Shown here: piece after piece, positions 39,852 through 47,743 of the stretch
Numbering within the stretch: position 1 is the stretch's first letter
How the letters are laid out: each line of letters starts with the position of its first letter
Assembly (NCBI RefSeq): GCF_036108815.1
Contig: NZ_CP107985.1
Coordinates: forward strand, 5,642,001-5,706,000
Direction of reading: 5' to 3'
Source of the DNA: Streptomyces sp. NBC_00353
GTDB taxonomy: Bacteria; Actinomycetota; Actinomycetes; Streptomycetales; Streptomycetaceae
DNA length: 64,000 nucleotides
Notes under the pieces: generated by a model
The model's input: only the letters and a program-made list of their open reading frames with translations
Told to the model about the DNA's origin: nothing
Databases searched by the model: none
Made by a program: the position numbers and the translations under genes

Positions 39852-40742
39852 ATGTCCAATGGTCAGTGGTACCCACCGGAATGGCCCGATCGGATCCGGG
39901 CGCTCGCCGCGGGCGAGCTGACGGCCGCGACTCCCCGGCGGGCCGCCACCGTGATGCTGCTCCGGGACCCCGCTGACATCGGCGGCCGGCCCGACGTCCA
40001 CATGCTGCGTCGCCGTGCCTCCATGGCTTTTGCCGGAGGCGCGTACGCCTATCCGGGGGGCGGGGTCGACCCGCGCGACGACGACCGCCTCGTCGAGTGG
40101 GCCGGACCCGCGCTGGAGAGCTGGGCCGAGCGGCTCGGTGTCGGCACGGCGGCCGAGGCGCAGGCCATCGTCTGTGCGGCCGTTCGCGAGACGTACGAGG
40201 AGGCAGGCGTCCTCCTCGCCGGGCCGACCGCCGACACGGTCGTCAGCGACACCACGGGCGCCGACTGGGAGGCCGACCGCGAGGCCCTGGTCGCCCGCGA
40301 GCTGTCCTTCGCCGAGTTCCTGGACCGGCGGGGTCTGGTGCTGCGGTCCGATCTGCTCGGGGCGTGGGCGCGCTGGATCACGCCCGAGTTCGAGCCGCGC
40401 CGCTACGACACCTGGTTCTTCGTCGCCGCGCTCCCCGAGGGCCAGCGCACTCGAAACGCGTCCACCGAGGCCGACCGAACGGTGTGGATCGCCGCCGGGG
40501 ACGCCGCCGACGGGTACGACCGGGGCGAGCTGCTGATGATGCCGCCGACCGTGTCGACGCTGCGTCAGCTGCGGCCGTACGGGACCGCCGCCGAGGCCCT
40601 GAAGGCCGCGTCCTCCCAGGACCTCACCCCCGTACTCGCACAGGCCCGGCTCCACGGCGACGAGTTGGTGCTGAGCTGGCCGGGGCACGACGAGTTCACC
40701 AAACACATTCCGACCGGCAGCGCGGGCGGTGAGGCCGTATGA
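39852..40742 (+). CDS. NUDIX hydrolase, NUDT7/19-like
   Basis: 296-residue NUDIX enzyme. The Nudix box is split: GGGVDPRDDD and AAVRETYEEAGVLL are separated by an insertion of about 35 residues, a feature of the acyl-CoA-cleaving NUDT19-like branch. EYTWFFVAALP-like YDTWFFVAALPEGQ follows. Substrate probably CoA or an acyl-CoA derivative, by family. ATG 39852 is 6 nt after TAGCCT (39840-39845), leaderless-type. The stop overlaps the next gene by 4 bases (ATGA). Confidence 0.87.
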   Translation: MSNGQWYPPEWPDRIRALAAGELTAATPRRAATVMLLRDPADIGGRPDVHMLRRRASMAFAGGAYAYPGGGVDPRDDDRLVEWAGPALESWAERLGVGTAAEAQAIVCAAVRETYEEAGVLLAGPTADTVVSDTTGADWEADREALVARELSFAEFLDRRGLVLRSDLLGAWARWITPEFEPRRYDTWFFVAALPEGQRTRNASTEADRTVWIAAGDAADGYDRGELLMMPPTVSTLRQLRPYGTAAEALKAASSQDLTPVLAQARLHGDELVLSWPGHDEFTKHIPTGSAGGEAV

Positions 40743-41569
40743 GCCAGGCAGCAGCCCTTCCAGGACAGCCGCGCGGCGGGGTCCTGTCCGGCCCCGCCAC
40801 CACCCGTACCGTCAACGTCCTCGCCCCCAACGCCTCGGCGATGACGCTCGACGGAACCAACACCTGGATCGTCGCCGAACCCGACTCCGACCTCGCGGTC
40901 GTCATCGATCCGGGCCCGCTGGACGACGGCCATCTGCGGGCCGTCATCGACTCCGCCGAGCGTGCGGGCCGGCGGATCGCGCTCACCCTGCTCACCCACG
41001 GACACCCCGACCATGCCGAGGGAGCGGCGCGCTTCGCCGAGCTGACACGCACGAAGGTGCGCGCCCTGGACCCGGCGCTGCGCCTGGGCGAGGAAGGCCT
41101 TTCCACCGGCGATGTGATCACGGTCGGCGGCTTGGAGATGTACGTCGTGCCGACCCCCGGGCACACCGCGGACTCGCTCTCCTTCCATCTGCCCGCCGAC
41201 CGGGCGGTGCTGACGGGCGACACCATCCTCGGGCGAGGCACGACGGTCGTCGCGCATCCGGACGGGCGGCTCGGCGACTACCTCGACTCGCTGCGGCGGC
41301 TGCGCTCGCTGACGGTCGACGACGGGGTGCACACGGTGCTGCCGGGGCACGGGCCGGTGCTGGACGACGCGCAGGGCGCGGTCGAGTTCTACCTGGCGCA
41401 CCGCGCGCACCGGCTGGCGCAGGTGGAGACGGCGGTGGAGGCGGGGCACCGTACGGCGTCGGAGGTGGTGGCGCAGGTCTACGCGGACGTGGACCGGACG
41501 CTGTGGCCGGCGGCGGAGCTCTCGGTGCTGGCTCAGCTGGAGTACCTGGGCGAGCACGGGCTGATCTGA
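40739..41569 (+). CDS. Metallo-beta-lactamase-fold hydrolase (LACTB2-like)
   Basis: 276-residue Zn hydrolase with the HxHxDH site TLLTHGHPDHAEG (His87, His89, Asp91, His92), the third His in PTPGHTADSLSF, Asp in LTGDTILG and a late His in VLPGHGP. The C-terminal 80 residues form a winged-helix-like domain as in LACTB2, an RNase; substrate unproven. It is translationally coupled to the NUDIX gene. Syntenic with Rv3677c. Convergent with crp over a shared terminator. Confidence 0.9.
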   Translation: MSQAAALPGQPRGGVLSGPATTRTVNVLAPNASAMTLDGTNTWIVAEPDSDLAVVIDPGPLDDGHLRAVIDSAERAGRRIALTLLTHGHPDHAEGAARFAELTRTKVRALDPALRLGEEGLSTGDVITVGGLEMYVVPTPGHTADSLSFHLPADRAVLTGDTILGRGTTVVAHPDGRLGDYLDSLRRLRSLTVDDGVHTVLPGHGPVLDDAQGAVEFYLAHRAHRLAQVETAVEAGHRTASEVVAQVYADVDRTLWPAAELSVLAQLEYLGEHGLI

Positions 41570-41620
41570 CGCGCGGATGCGATGCGGTCGTACGTCGCCC
41601 TGATACGCGGTCCTGATACG

Positions 41621-41656
41621 CGTGGAGGGCCCCGCCTGGCGGCGGGGCCCTCCACG
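41621..41656. terminator. Bidirectional terminator between the MBL gene and crp
   Basis: A perfect 16-bp stem (41621-41636 with 41641-41656) with a 4-nt loop, 22 bases before the crp stop on the other strand. Confidence 0.9.
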
Positions 41657-41677
41657 TCGTGAGGAGATGGTGTCCGG

Positions 41678-42352
41678 CTAGCGCGAACGCTTCGCCAGGC
41701 GCTCCACGTCCAGCAGGATCACGGCACGCGCCTCCAGGCGCAGCCAGCCGCGGCCCGCGAAGTCGGCGAGCGCCTTGTTGACCGTCTCACGGGAGGCGCC
41801 GACCAGCTGGGCCAGCTCTTCCTGGGTCAGGTCGTGGACGACGTGGATGCCTTCCTCCGACTGGACGCCGAACCGGCGCGACAGGTCGAGGAGGGCGCGG
41901 GCGACACGGCCCGGCACGTCGGAGAAGACCAGGTCGGACATCTGGTCGTTGGTCTTGCGCAGTCGGCGGGCGACCGCGCGCAGCAGGGCCGTGGCCACCT
42001 CGGGGCGGGCGTTCAGCCAGGGCTGCAGGTCGCCGTGGCCGAGGCCGAGGAGCTTGACCTCGGTGAGCGCGGTGGCGGTGGCGGTGCGAGGGCCCGGGTC
42101 GAAGAGCGACAGCTCGCCGATCAGCTCGCCGGGGCCGAGGACCGCGAGCATGTTCTCGCGTCCGTCGGGGGACGTGCGGTGGAGCTTCACCTTGCCCTCG
42201 GTGACCACGTACAGCCGGTCACCCTGGTCGCCCTCGTGGAAGAGAGCGTCGCCGCGTGCGAGGGTCACCTCACTCATCGAGGCGCGGAGCTCCGCGGCCT
42301 GCTCATCATCGAGCGCCGCGAAAAGCGGGGCGCGCCGCAGAACGTCGTCCAC
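41678..42352 (-). CDS. crp: Crp, cyclic-nucleotide-type global regulator
   Basis: 224-residue CRP/FNR regulator. In Streptomyces it controls germination, development and specialised metabolism. Nucleotide-binding barrel: FHEGDQGDRLYVVTEGKVKL and LGPGELIGELSLFDPGPRTATATA (phosphate-binding cassette). DNA-binding helix-turn-helix: LTQEELAQLVGASRETVNKA. No iron-sulfur cysteines, so not FNR. GTG start (42350-42352) follows AAGGAGAG. The sequence is nearly identical to S. coelicolor Crp as I remember it. Upstream, TGCGATCAATCACA (42418 on) resembles a CRP half-site pair but with short spacing. Confidence 0.95.
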   Translation of the reverse strand: MDDVLRRAPLFAALDDEQAAELRASMSEVTLARGDALFHEGDQGDRLYVVTEGKVKLHRTSPDGRENMLAVLGPGELIGELSLFDPGPRTATATALTEVKLLGLGHGDLQPWLNARPEVATALLRAVARRLRKTNDQMSDLVFSDVPGRVARALLDLSRRFGVQSEEGIHVVHDLTQEELAQLVGASRETVNKALADFAGRGWLRLEARAVILLDVERLAKRSR

Positions 42353-42536
42353 GAGTTCTCTCCTTGTCGGCCTGTTCAGGGAACCGTGGTCCCCATCATG
42401 CCGGACGGTAAAACAGTGCGATCAATCACAAACCAGTTTGACGCACGGGCGCAGCTCACCGTGCGGCAGGGGGCCGATTGGGGGTGGATCCGCGGCGACC
42501 GGGGCGGATGTCAGTGCCTGGCTCTAGGCTGGCCGG

Positions 42537-43586
42537 GTGTCCAAATCGCCGGTGAGAGCGCAGGCCAAGGGGGCTGATGAGGTGTCGGAAGGCCGAAATT
42601 CCGCTGTGGGCGAACAGGGTATCAGTCGCTCGGCAAAAGCGACAAAACGCCCCTCGGGGGAGTCGGTGAAACAGGGGGAGCCGGTGAAGTCGGCGAGGTC
42701 GAGGAAGCCTGCGAAGGCAGCCGAGGCGAAGTCCGGGAAGCCTGCGAAGGCAGCGGAGGCGGCGAAGTCCGCGAAGCCCGGGAAGGCAGCGGAGGCGGCG
42801 AAGTCCGGGAAGCCCGGGAAGCCGGAATCCCACCTCGCGATGGTCCGCCGCGCCCGCCGGATCAACCGCGAGCTCGCCGAGATCTACCCGTACGCCCACC
42901 CGGAGCTGGACTTCAGGAACCCCTTCGAGCTCCTCGTCGCGACGGTCCTGTCCGCCCAGACCACCGATCTGAGGGTCAACCAGACCACCCCCGCGCTGTT
43001 CGCCGCCTACCCCACCCCCGAGGACATGGCGGCGGCCGTCCCGGAGGAGCTGGAGGAGCTCATCCGGCCGACCGGCTTCTTCCGGGCCAAGGCCAAGTCG
43101 CTGATAGGCCTCTCCGCGTCGATCAGGGACAACTTCGGCGGTGAGGTACCGGGCCGGCTGGCGGATCTCGTCACGCTGCCCGGCGTGGGCCGCAAGACCG
43201 CCAACGTCGTCCTCGGCAATGCCTTCGGCGTCCCCGGCATCACGGTCGACACCCACTTCGGCCGGCTGGTCCGGCGCTGGAAGTGGACGGAGCAGGAGGA
43301 CCCGGAGAAGGTCGAGGCGGAGATCGCCGCGATCTTCCCCAAGAGCGAGTGGACGATGCTCTCGCACCGCGTCGTCTTCCACGGCCGCCGCATCTGCCAC
43401 GCCCGCAGGCCTGCCTGTGGCGCCTGTCCGATCGCCCCGCTCTGCCCCTCGTACGGTGAGGGCGAGACGGACCCGGAGAAGGCCCGGAAGCTCCTGAAGT
43501 ACGAGATGGGCGGCCAGCCGGGCCAGCGTCTCAGCCCGCCGCCGGACTACCCGGGCAGGCCCGCGCCCGCGCTGGGAGCCGGGTGA
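42537..43586 (+). CDS. nth: Endonuclease III with Lys/Ala-rich N-terminal tail
   Basis: Base-excision-repair glycosylase/AP lyase. The core has the helix-hairpin-helix with catalytic Lys (LPGVGRKTANVVL), the catalytic Asp (TVDTHFGRL) and the [4Fe-4S] ligands C-x6-C-x2-C-x5-C (CHARRPACGACPIAPLC). Before the core are about 100 residues of Lys/Ala/Pro-rich low-complexity sequence with tandem KPGKAAEAAKSG units, like histone H1 tails; 349 residues against about 210 for E. coli. GTG 42537 lies 6 nt after TAGGCT (42525-42530), so the tail is translated. Divergent from crp. Confidence 0.92.
   Translation: MSKSPVRAQAKGADEVSEGRNSAVGEQGISRSAKATKRPSGESVKQGEPVKSARSRKPAKAAEAKSGKPAKAAEAAKSAKPGKAAEAAKSGKPGKPESHLAMVRRARRINRELAEIYPYAHPELDFRNPFELLVATVLSAQTTDLRVNQTTPALFAAYPTPEDMAAAVPEELEELIRPTGFFRAKAKSLIGLSASIRDNFGGEVPGRLADLVTLPGVGRKTANVVLGNAFGVPGITVDTHFGRLVRRWKWTEQEDPEKVEAEIAAIFPKSEWTMLSHRVVFHGRRICHARRPACGACPIAPLCPSYGEGETDPEKARKLLKYEMGGQPGQRLSPPPDYPGRPAPALGAG
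42711..42815 (+). repeat. In-frame tandem repeat in nth, 33/36-bp units
   Basis: Three units starting at 42711, 42744 and 42780 (33, 36, 36 bp) plus a partial fourth. They code for Lys/Ala/Glu/Gly/Pro blocks in the Nth tail. Copy number may vary between strains. Confidence 0.8.
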
Positions 43587-43670
43587 CGGAGGCGGGGGCC
43601 GGCTGACAGGTGCGTCCGCTCCGGAACGAAATACGTGGCGACAGGCGTTGTGGGACGACGAGGGGTGCCG

Positions 43671-44444
43671 ATGAAGACGCACGAACAGAGCCACGTACAG
43701 GCGGACGGGCAGACGCCCGACCGGAGCGACGTGGAGAAGCGCGAACACAACCGCACCGCGGGCGCGGGCCGTGACGACGCGATCGCCGTCACGGCCGACG
43801 GGCTGCCCGGCTGGCTCGACCCTGTCGTCCGCGCCGCGCGGACCATCGAGCCCCGGCAGCTCAGCCGCTTCCTGCCGCCCGAGAACGGCGCCGGGCGCCA
43901 GTCCGCGGTGCTGATCCTGTTCGGCGAGGGCGAGCGCGGCCCCGAGCTGCTCCTGATGGAGCGCTCCGGATCCCTGCGTTCCCACGCGGGGCAGCCTTCC
44001 TTCCCCGGTGGCGCCCTGGACCCCGAGGACGGCGATCAGGCGACCACAGGGCCGCTCAGGGCCGCTCTGCGGGAGGCCGAGGAGGAGACGGGCCTCGATC
44101 CGCGCGGCGTCCAGCTCTTCGGCGTGCTGCCCCGGCTGTACATCCCGGTGAGCAGCTTCGTGGTGACGCCGGTGCTCGGCTGGTGGCGGGCGCCGAGCCC
44201 GGTCGGAGTCGTCGATCCGGCGGAGACGGCCCGGGTCTTCACGGTTCCCGTGGCGGATCTCACGGATCCGGCCAATAGAGTGACGACGGTGCACCCCAGC
44301 GGTCACCTCGGCCCGGCATTTCTGGTCGAATCCGCCCTGGTCTGGGGTTTCACGGCCGGGGTCATCGACCGCATTCTGCACTTCGCAGGGTGGGAGCGCC
44401 CCTGGGACAGGTCCAGACAGGTGCCGCTCGACTGGCGCGCATGA
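43671..44444 (+). CDS. CoA pyrophosphatase-type NUDIX hydrolase
   Basis: 257-residue enzyme with the NudL/CoAse motif LRSHAGQPSFPGGALDPEDGD joined to the Nudix box REAEEETGLDP. The family splits CoA to phosphopantetheine and 3',5'-ADP. The first 60 residues are a hydrophilic tail. ATG 43671 follows GAGGGGTG. MarP follows 90 bases later. A 22-bp sequence near the 3' end (44399-44420) recurs exactly at 31210-31231. Syntenic with Rv3672c. Confidence 0.89.
   Translation: MKTHEQSHVQADGQTPDRSDVEKREHNRTAGAGRDDAIAVTADGLPGWLDPVVRAARTIEPRQLSRFLPPENGAGRQSAVLILFGEGERGPELLLMERSGSLRSHAGQPSFPGGALDPEDGDQATTGPLRAALREAEEETGLDPRGVQLFGVLPRLYIPVSSFVVTPVLGWWRAPSPVGVVDPAETARVFTVPVADLTDPANRVTTVHPSGHLGPAFLVESALVWGFTAGVIDRILHFAGWERPWDRSRQVPLDWRA
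44399..44420 (+). repeat. 22-bp exact repeat, copy 2 (copy 1 at 31210-31231)
   Basis: Lies inside the 3' end of the CoA-type NUDIX gene (encoding PWDRSRQ). The other copy is non-coding. Confidence 0.7.
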
Positions 44445-44534
44445 CAGGCTGACGTCCGTGCCGGGCCCTTCCGGGCCGGCCCGGCCTCAGCCGAACGAAC
44501 GGGTCCGGCGACGAATCTGCGAGGGCAATAGACG

Positions 44535-45740
44535 GTGAACGTGCTGGACATCCTGCTGCTGGCCGGCGCCGTGTGGTTCGCAGTGATCGGCTACCGCCAG
44601 GGCTTCGTCGTCGGCATCCTGTCGGTGATCGGGTTCCTCGGCGGCGGCCTCGTCGCCGTCTATCTGCTTCCGGTCCTGTGGGACCAGTTGACGGACAGCT
44701 CCGAAGTGTCCTCGACTGCCGCGGTCGTCGCGGTCATAATCGTGATCGTGTGCGCCTCCGTCGGTCAGGCCTTTACTACGCATCTCGGCAACAAACTCCG
44801 CCGCTACATCACCTGGTCGCCTGCGCGCGCACTCGACGCGACCGGCGGCGCGCTGGTCAATGTGGTCGCGATGCTGCTGGTGGCGTGGCTGATCGGGTCA
44901 GCCCTCGCGGGTACGTCGCTGCCGACGCTGGGCAAGGAGGTCCGCAACTCCTCGGTGCTGCTCGGCGTCTCCCGGGTGATGCCCTCCCAGGCCTCCACCT
45001 GGTTCACGGACTTCTCCTCGGTCCTCGCGCAGAACGGCTTCCCGCAGGTCTTCAGCCCCTTCGCCAACGAGCCGATCACCGAGGTCAAGGCCCCGGACCC
45101 GGCACTGGCCGGCAGCCCGGTCGCGAAGCGCGCCAAGCAGTCCATCGTCAAGGTCGTCGGTACGGCTCCGAGCTGCGGCAAGGTCCTCGAGGGCACCGGC
45201 TTCGTCTTCTCCGACCGCCGGGTGATGACCAACGCGCATGTCGTCGGCGGCGTCGACGAGCCGACCGTCCAGATCGGCGGCCAGGGGCGGCTGTACGACG
45301 CGAAGGTCGTCCTGTACGACTGGCAGCGCGACATCGCCGTACTCGACGTCCCGGGCCTCGACGCGAAGCCGCTGAAGTTCACCGACACCAACCACGACGC
45401 GGCCTCGGGGAACAGCGCCATCGTCGCGGGCTTCCCGGAGAACGGCTCCTACGACGTACGCGCCGCGCGCGTACGCGGCCGCATCGACGCCAACGGCCCG
45501 GACATCTACCACCGGGGCACGGTCCGCCGCGACGTGTACTCGCTCTACGCGACGGTCCGTCAGGGCAACTCCGGCGGCCCGCTGCTGACCCCCGACGGCA
45601 AGGTGTACGGAGTCGTGTTCGCCAAGTCGCTGGACGACCCCCAGACGGGCTACGCCCTGACCGCCGACGAGATCCGTCAGGACATCACGACCGGCCGCAC
45701 CGCGAACCAGCAGGTCGACAGCCAGGCGTGCGCGCTGTAG
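44535..45740 (+). CDS. marP: MarP-type membrane serine protease
   Basis: 401-residue envelope protease, in mycobacteria required for pH homeostasis in acid. Four membrane helices (CvpA-like, residues about 2-22, 27-49, 61-80 and 105-125) are followed by a chymotrypsin-like domain: His in TNAHVVGG, Asp in DWQRDIAVLDV, Ser in RQGNSGGPLL. One Cys near the start of the domain (APSCGKV) and one at the very end (SQACAL) match the MarP redox disulfide. GTG 44535 is the likely start, GAGGG upstream. Terminator follows at 45759. Confidence 0.92.
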   Translation: MNVLDILLLAGAVWFAVIGYRQGFVVGILSVIGFLGGGLVAVYLLPVLWDQLTDSSEVSSTAAVVAVIIVIVCASVGQAFTTHLGNKLRRYITWSPARALDATGGALVNVVAMLLVAWLIGSALAGTSLPTLGKEVRNSSVLLGVSRVMPSQASTWFTDFSSVLAQNGFPQVFSPFANEPITEVKAPDPALAGSPVAKRAKQSIVKVVGTAPSCGKVLEGTGFVFSDRRVMTNAHVVGGVDEPTVQIGGQGRLYDAKVVLYDWQRDIAVLDVPGLDAKPLKFTDTNHDAASGNSAIVAGFPENGSYDVRAARVRGRIDANGPDIYHRGTVRRDVYSLYATVRQGNSGGPLLTPDGKVYGVVFAKSLDDPQTGYALTADEIRQDITTGRTANQQVDSQACAL

Positions 45741-45758
45741 GTCGCGGAGAAGGCGAGG

Positions 45759-45784
45759 GAGTGCGGGGCAGCCGCCCCGCACTC
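45759..45784 (+). terminator. Hairpin terminator after marP
   Basis: An 11-bp stem (45759-45769 with 45774-45784), 4-nt loop, 18 bases after the marP stop. Confidence 0.8.
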
Positions 45785-46070
45785 ACCCCCTGGCGTCTTT
45801 CTCCGTGTGATCGGGTGAGAGGCGCGTCATCCGCGGGGATGCCGCAGCCGCGCCGAGACCCAGCGGGCCCGGCGGCTGAGGATGCGCGGAATGCCCAGCC
45901 GGGGATCATGTAGATCATGCGCACTGCGCACCCGGCCCTGGGGGCCGTCCCCCTCATGAGTGCTCGGATCCGCCGTAGCGGTCGAGCGTCGATTGCGTGC
46001 TGCGTCACCGAAGTCGTGCGTCCAGCCCATACCCCGACGTCTGCCCGTGCCTCATGGTCGGTAATCGCCC

Positions 46071-46110
46071 ATGCGCCAGCCAATTGGCCTATGCGCCGGG
46101 CAATTGGCTG
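46071..46110 (+). repeat. 20-bp tandem repeat with CAATTGGC palindrome core
   Basis: Units 46071-46090 and 46091-46110 agree at 16 of 20 bases. The first contains the perfect palindrome GCCAATTGGC. AT-rich core in a convergent gap. Confidence 0.65.
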
Positions 46111-46199
46111 TTCGTCAGACAACTGTGCTGTTCCGGCCACCGATTGGCCGCGCCGGGTCAGCCCGGCCGCCCGCAGAGCCGGTCGCGTGGCTGCCGGGG

Positions 46200-47162
46200 C
46201 TACCGGTCCGGCTCAGGATCCTTGAGCCAGTTGATGAGTTCGGTCGAGAACCCGACCGGATCCTCCTCGTGCGGGAAGTGCCCCAGACCATCGAAAAGTC
46301 GCCAACGGTACGGCGCTTCGACGTACTCGCCGGACCCCGCCGCACTCCGCGTACGGACCGCCGGATCGAGCGAACCGTGCAGATGTAGCGTGGGCACCCG
46401 CACCGGACGCTTCATCCTGCGGTTGAACTGGATGCCGTCCGGGCGCGCCATGGACCGCACCATCCAGCGGTACGGCTCGATCGAGCAGTGCGCCGTCGAC
46501 GGGATGCACATCGCGCGCCGGTAGACGTCCACCGCCGCGTCGTCGGGGAACTCCGCTGCCCGCGGCCCCGACCAGTCGCGGATCAGTCGGCCCACCAACG
46601 CCGCGTCGTCCGCGACGAGCTGACGCTCCGGCACCCACGGCCGTTGGAAGCCCCAGATGTACGAACCCGCCCGGGACTGTGCGAAGTCGGACAGCATGGA
46701 GGACCGCCAACGGCGCGGATGCGGCATCGAGGAGACCACCAGCCGGCGCACCAGCTTCGGCCGCATCACTGCGGCCGTCCAGGCGAGGTAGCCGCCCATG
46801 TCGTGGCCGACCAGCGCCGCGTCCGGCTCGCCGAGCGAGCGGATCACGCCGGTGATGTCGAGGGCCAGGTTGGCGGGGTCGTAACCCCGCGGCGTGCGGT
46901 CGCTGCCGCCCACCCCGCGCAGATCCATCGCGACGGCACGGAAGCCGGCGTCGGCGAGTGCGGTCAGCTGATGGCGCCAGGTCCACCAGAACTGCGGGAA
47001 GCCGTGCAGCAGCAGTACGAGCGGCCCGTCACCCAGCTCGGCGATGTGGAAGCGCGCCCCGTTGGCCGCCACGTCGCGGTGGGTCCAGGGGCCGTCGAGG
47101 CGTACGGGACTGCCTGAGCCGGGGCCTGTGGGGCCGAATGCGCTGGAATCGGGGACGGTCAT
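46200..47162 (-). CDS. Alpha/beta hydrolase, epoxide-hydrolase-like (EphE-like)
   Basis: 320-residue hydrolase. HGFPQFWWTWRHQL (oxyanion HGxP), MDLRGVGGSDRTPRGYD, nucleophile Asp in VGHDMGGYLAW, acid in HLHGSLDPAVR and the final His in DGLGHFPHEEDP. An Asp nucleophile points to epoxide hydrolase or dehalogenase; the lid contains Tyr and Trp residues (IWGFQRPWVP). Start ATG (47160-47162) overlaps the stop of the DUF1469 gene by 4 bases. Syntenic with Rv3670 (ephE) next to marP. Confidence 0.88.
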   Translation of the reverse strand: MTVPDSSAFGPTGPGSGSPVRLDGPWTHRDVAANGARFHIAELGDGPLVLLLHGFPQFWWTWRHQLTALADAGFRAVAMDLRGVGGSDRTPRGYDPANLALDITGVIRSLGEPDAALVGHDMGGYLAWTAAVMRPKLVRRLVVSSMPHPRRWRSSMLSDFAQSRAGSYIWGFQRPWVPERQLVADDAALVGRLIRDWSGPRAAEFPDDAAVDVYRRAMCIPSTAHCSIEPYRWMVRSMARPDGIQFNRRMKRPVRVPTLHLHGSLDPAVRTRSAAGSGEYVEAPYRWRLFDGLGHFPHEEDPVGFSTELINWLKDPEPDR

Positions 47163-47698
47163 GTGGACGAGCGTGCCACAGCGGACGCCTTGTCCTGGAC
47201 CGAGGACTTCACCACGGCCTTGTCCGCCGGGGTGCTGACCGAGGCCGTGACGGCCGGACGGCTCGCACCCGCGGTGACGGCGGGCCGCGGATGCGGCTTG
47301 ACGCCCTGCAGCACGGCCGCTGTCTGCTTGGCCGACGCGATGGACTTCTCCGGCGGCTTGACCTTCTTGAACTTGGCGATGGCGATCAGCGCGAGCACGA
47401 TCGCAAGCAGAATGAACGCGGCGCCCACGATCAGGAACGACCACGCGAGCCCGAGTCCCAGGTTGTGGATTCCGTACGCCGCCGCGAAGCTCAGCACGGG
47501 CAGCGCGAACAGAATCAGCACGCCTGCGACGATGAACGCCACACTGCCGGCCACGCCCCGCTTGACGTCCTGCCGCACCTCGGCCTTGGCCAGGGCGATC
47601 TCGTCGTGCACGAGTGCGGACACCTCGGCCGTCGCCGAGGCGACCAGCTGCCCGAGACTGCGGTCGGCGCTGCCCGCGTAGTTGCCGGGGTCGCTCAT
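47159..47698 (-). CDS. DUF1469 / holin-superfamily III membrane protein
   Basis: 179-residue protein. An amphipathic N-terminal segment (QLVASATAEVSALVHDEIALAKAE) precedes two adjacent membrane helices (about residues 51-72 and 81-103), then a Lys/Pro/Ser/Ala-rich disordered tail. The family (YqjE/DUF1469) is often in envelope-stress operons. Coupled to the epoxide hydrolase gene, 45 bases after nhaA. Syntenic with Rv3669. Confidence 0.86.
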   Translation of the reverse strand: MSDPGNYAGSADRSLGQLVASATAEVSALVHDEIALAKAEVRQDVKRGVAGSVAFIVAGVLILFALPVLSFAAAYGIHNLGLGLAWSFLIVGAAFILLAIVLALIAIAKFKKVKPPEKSIASAKQTAAVLQGVKPHPRPAVTAGASRPAVTASVSTPADKAVVKSSVQDKASAVARSST

Positions 47699-47743
47699 CC
47701 CTGACTCCCTCTTCTGCTCCAGCTCAACACATCTGGTGTCAGA

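Larger units (their letters stand above)
45741..46199. other. Convergent gap after marP
   Basis: 459 bases with a terminator (45759-45784) and a 20-bp tandem repeat (46071-46110). Two short open frames exist on the + strand (45917 on) but lack ribosome binding sites and codon bias, so I see no gene. Confidence 0.6.

Noticed and set aside
42410..42440. CRP site for crp autoregulation
   Set aside because: TGCGATCAATCACA has a 4-base instead of 6-base centre and one mismatch, so support is thin.
42456..44381. 641-codon frame antisense to nth and the NUDIX gene
   Set aside because: Third-position GC bias and conserved motifs support the + strand genes; no start site on the complement.
45917..46225. 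Short + strand frame after marP
   Set aside because: No ribosome binding site or -10 at the start, no similarity, poor codon bias, and it runs into the convergent hydrolase gene.
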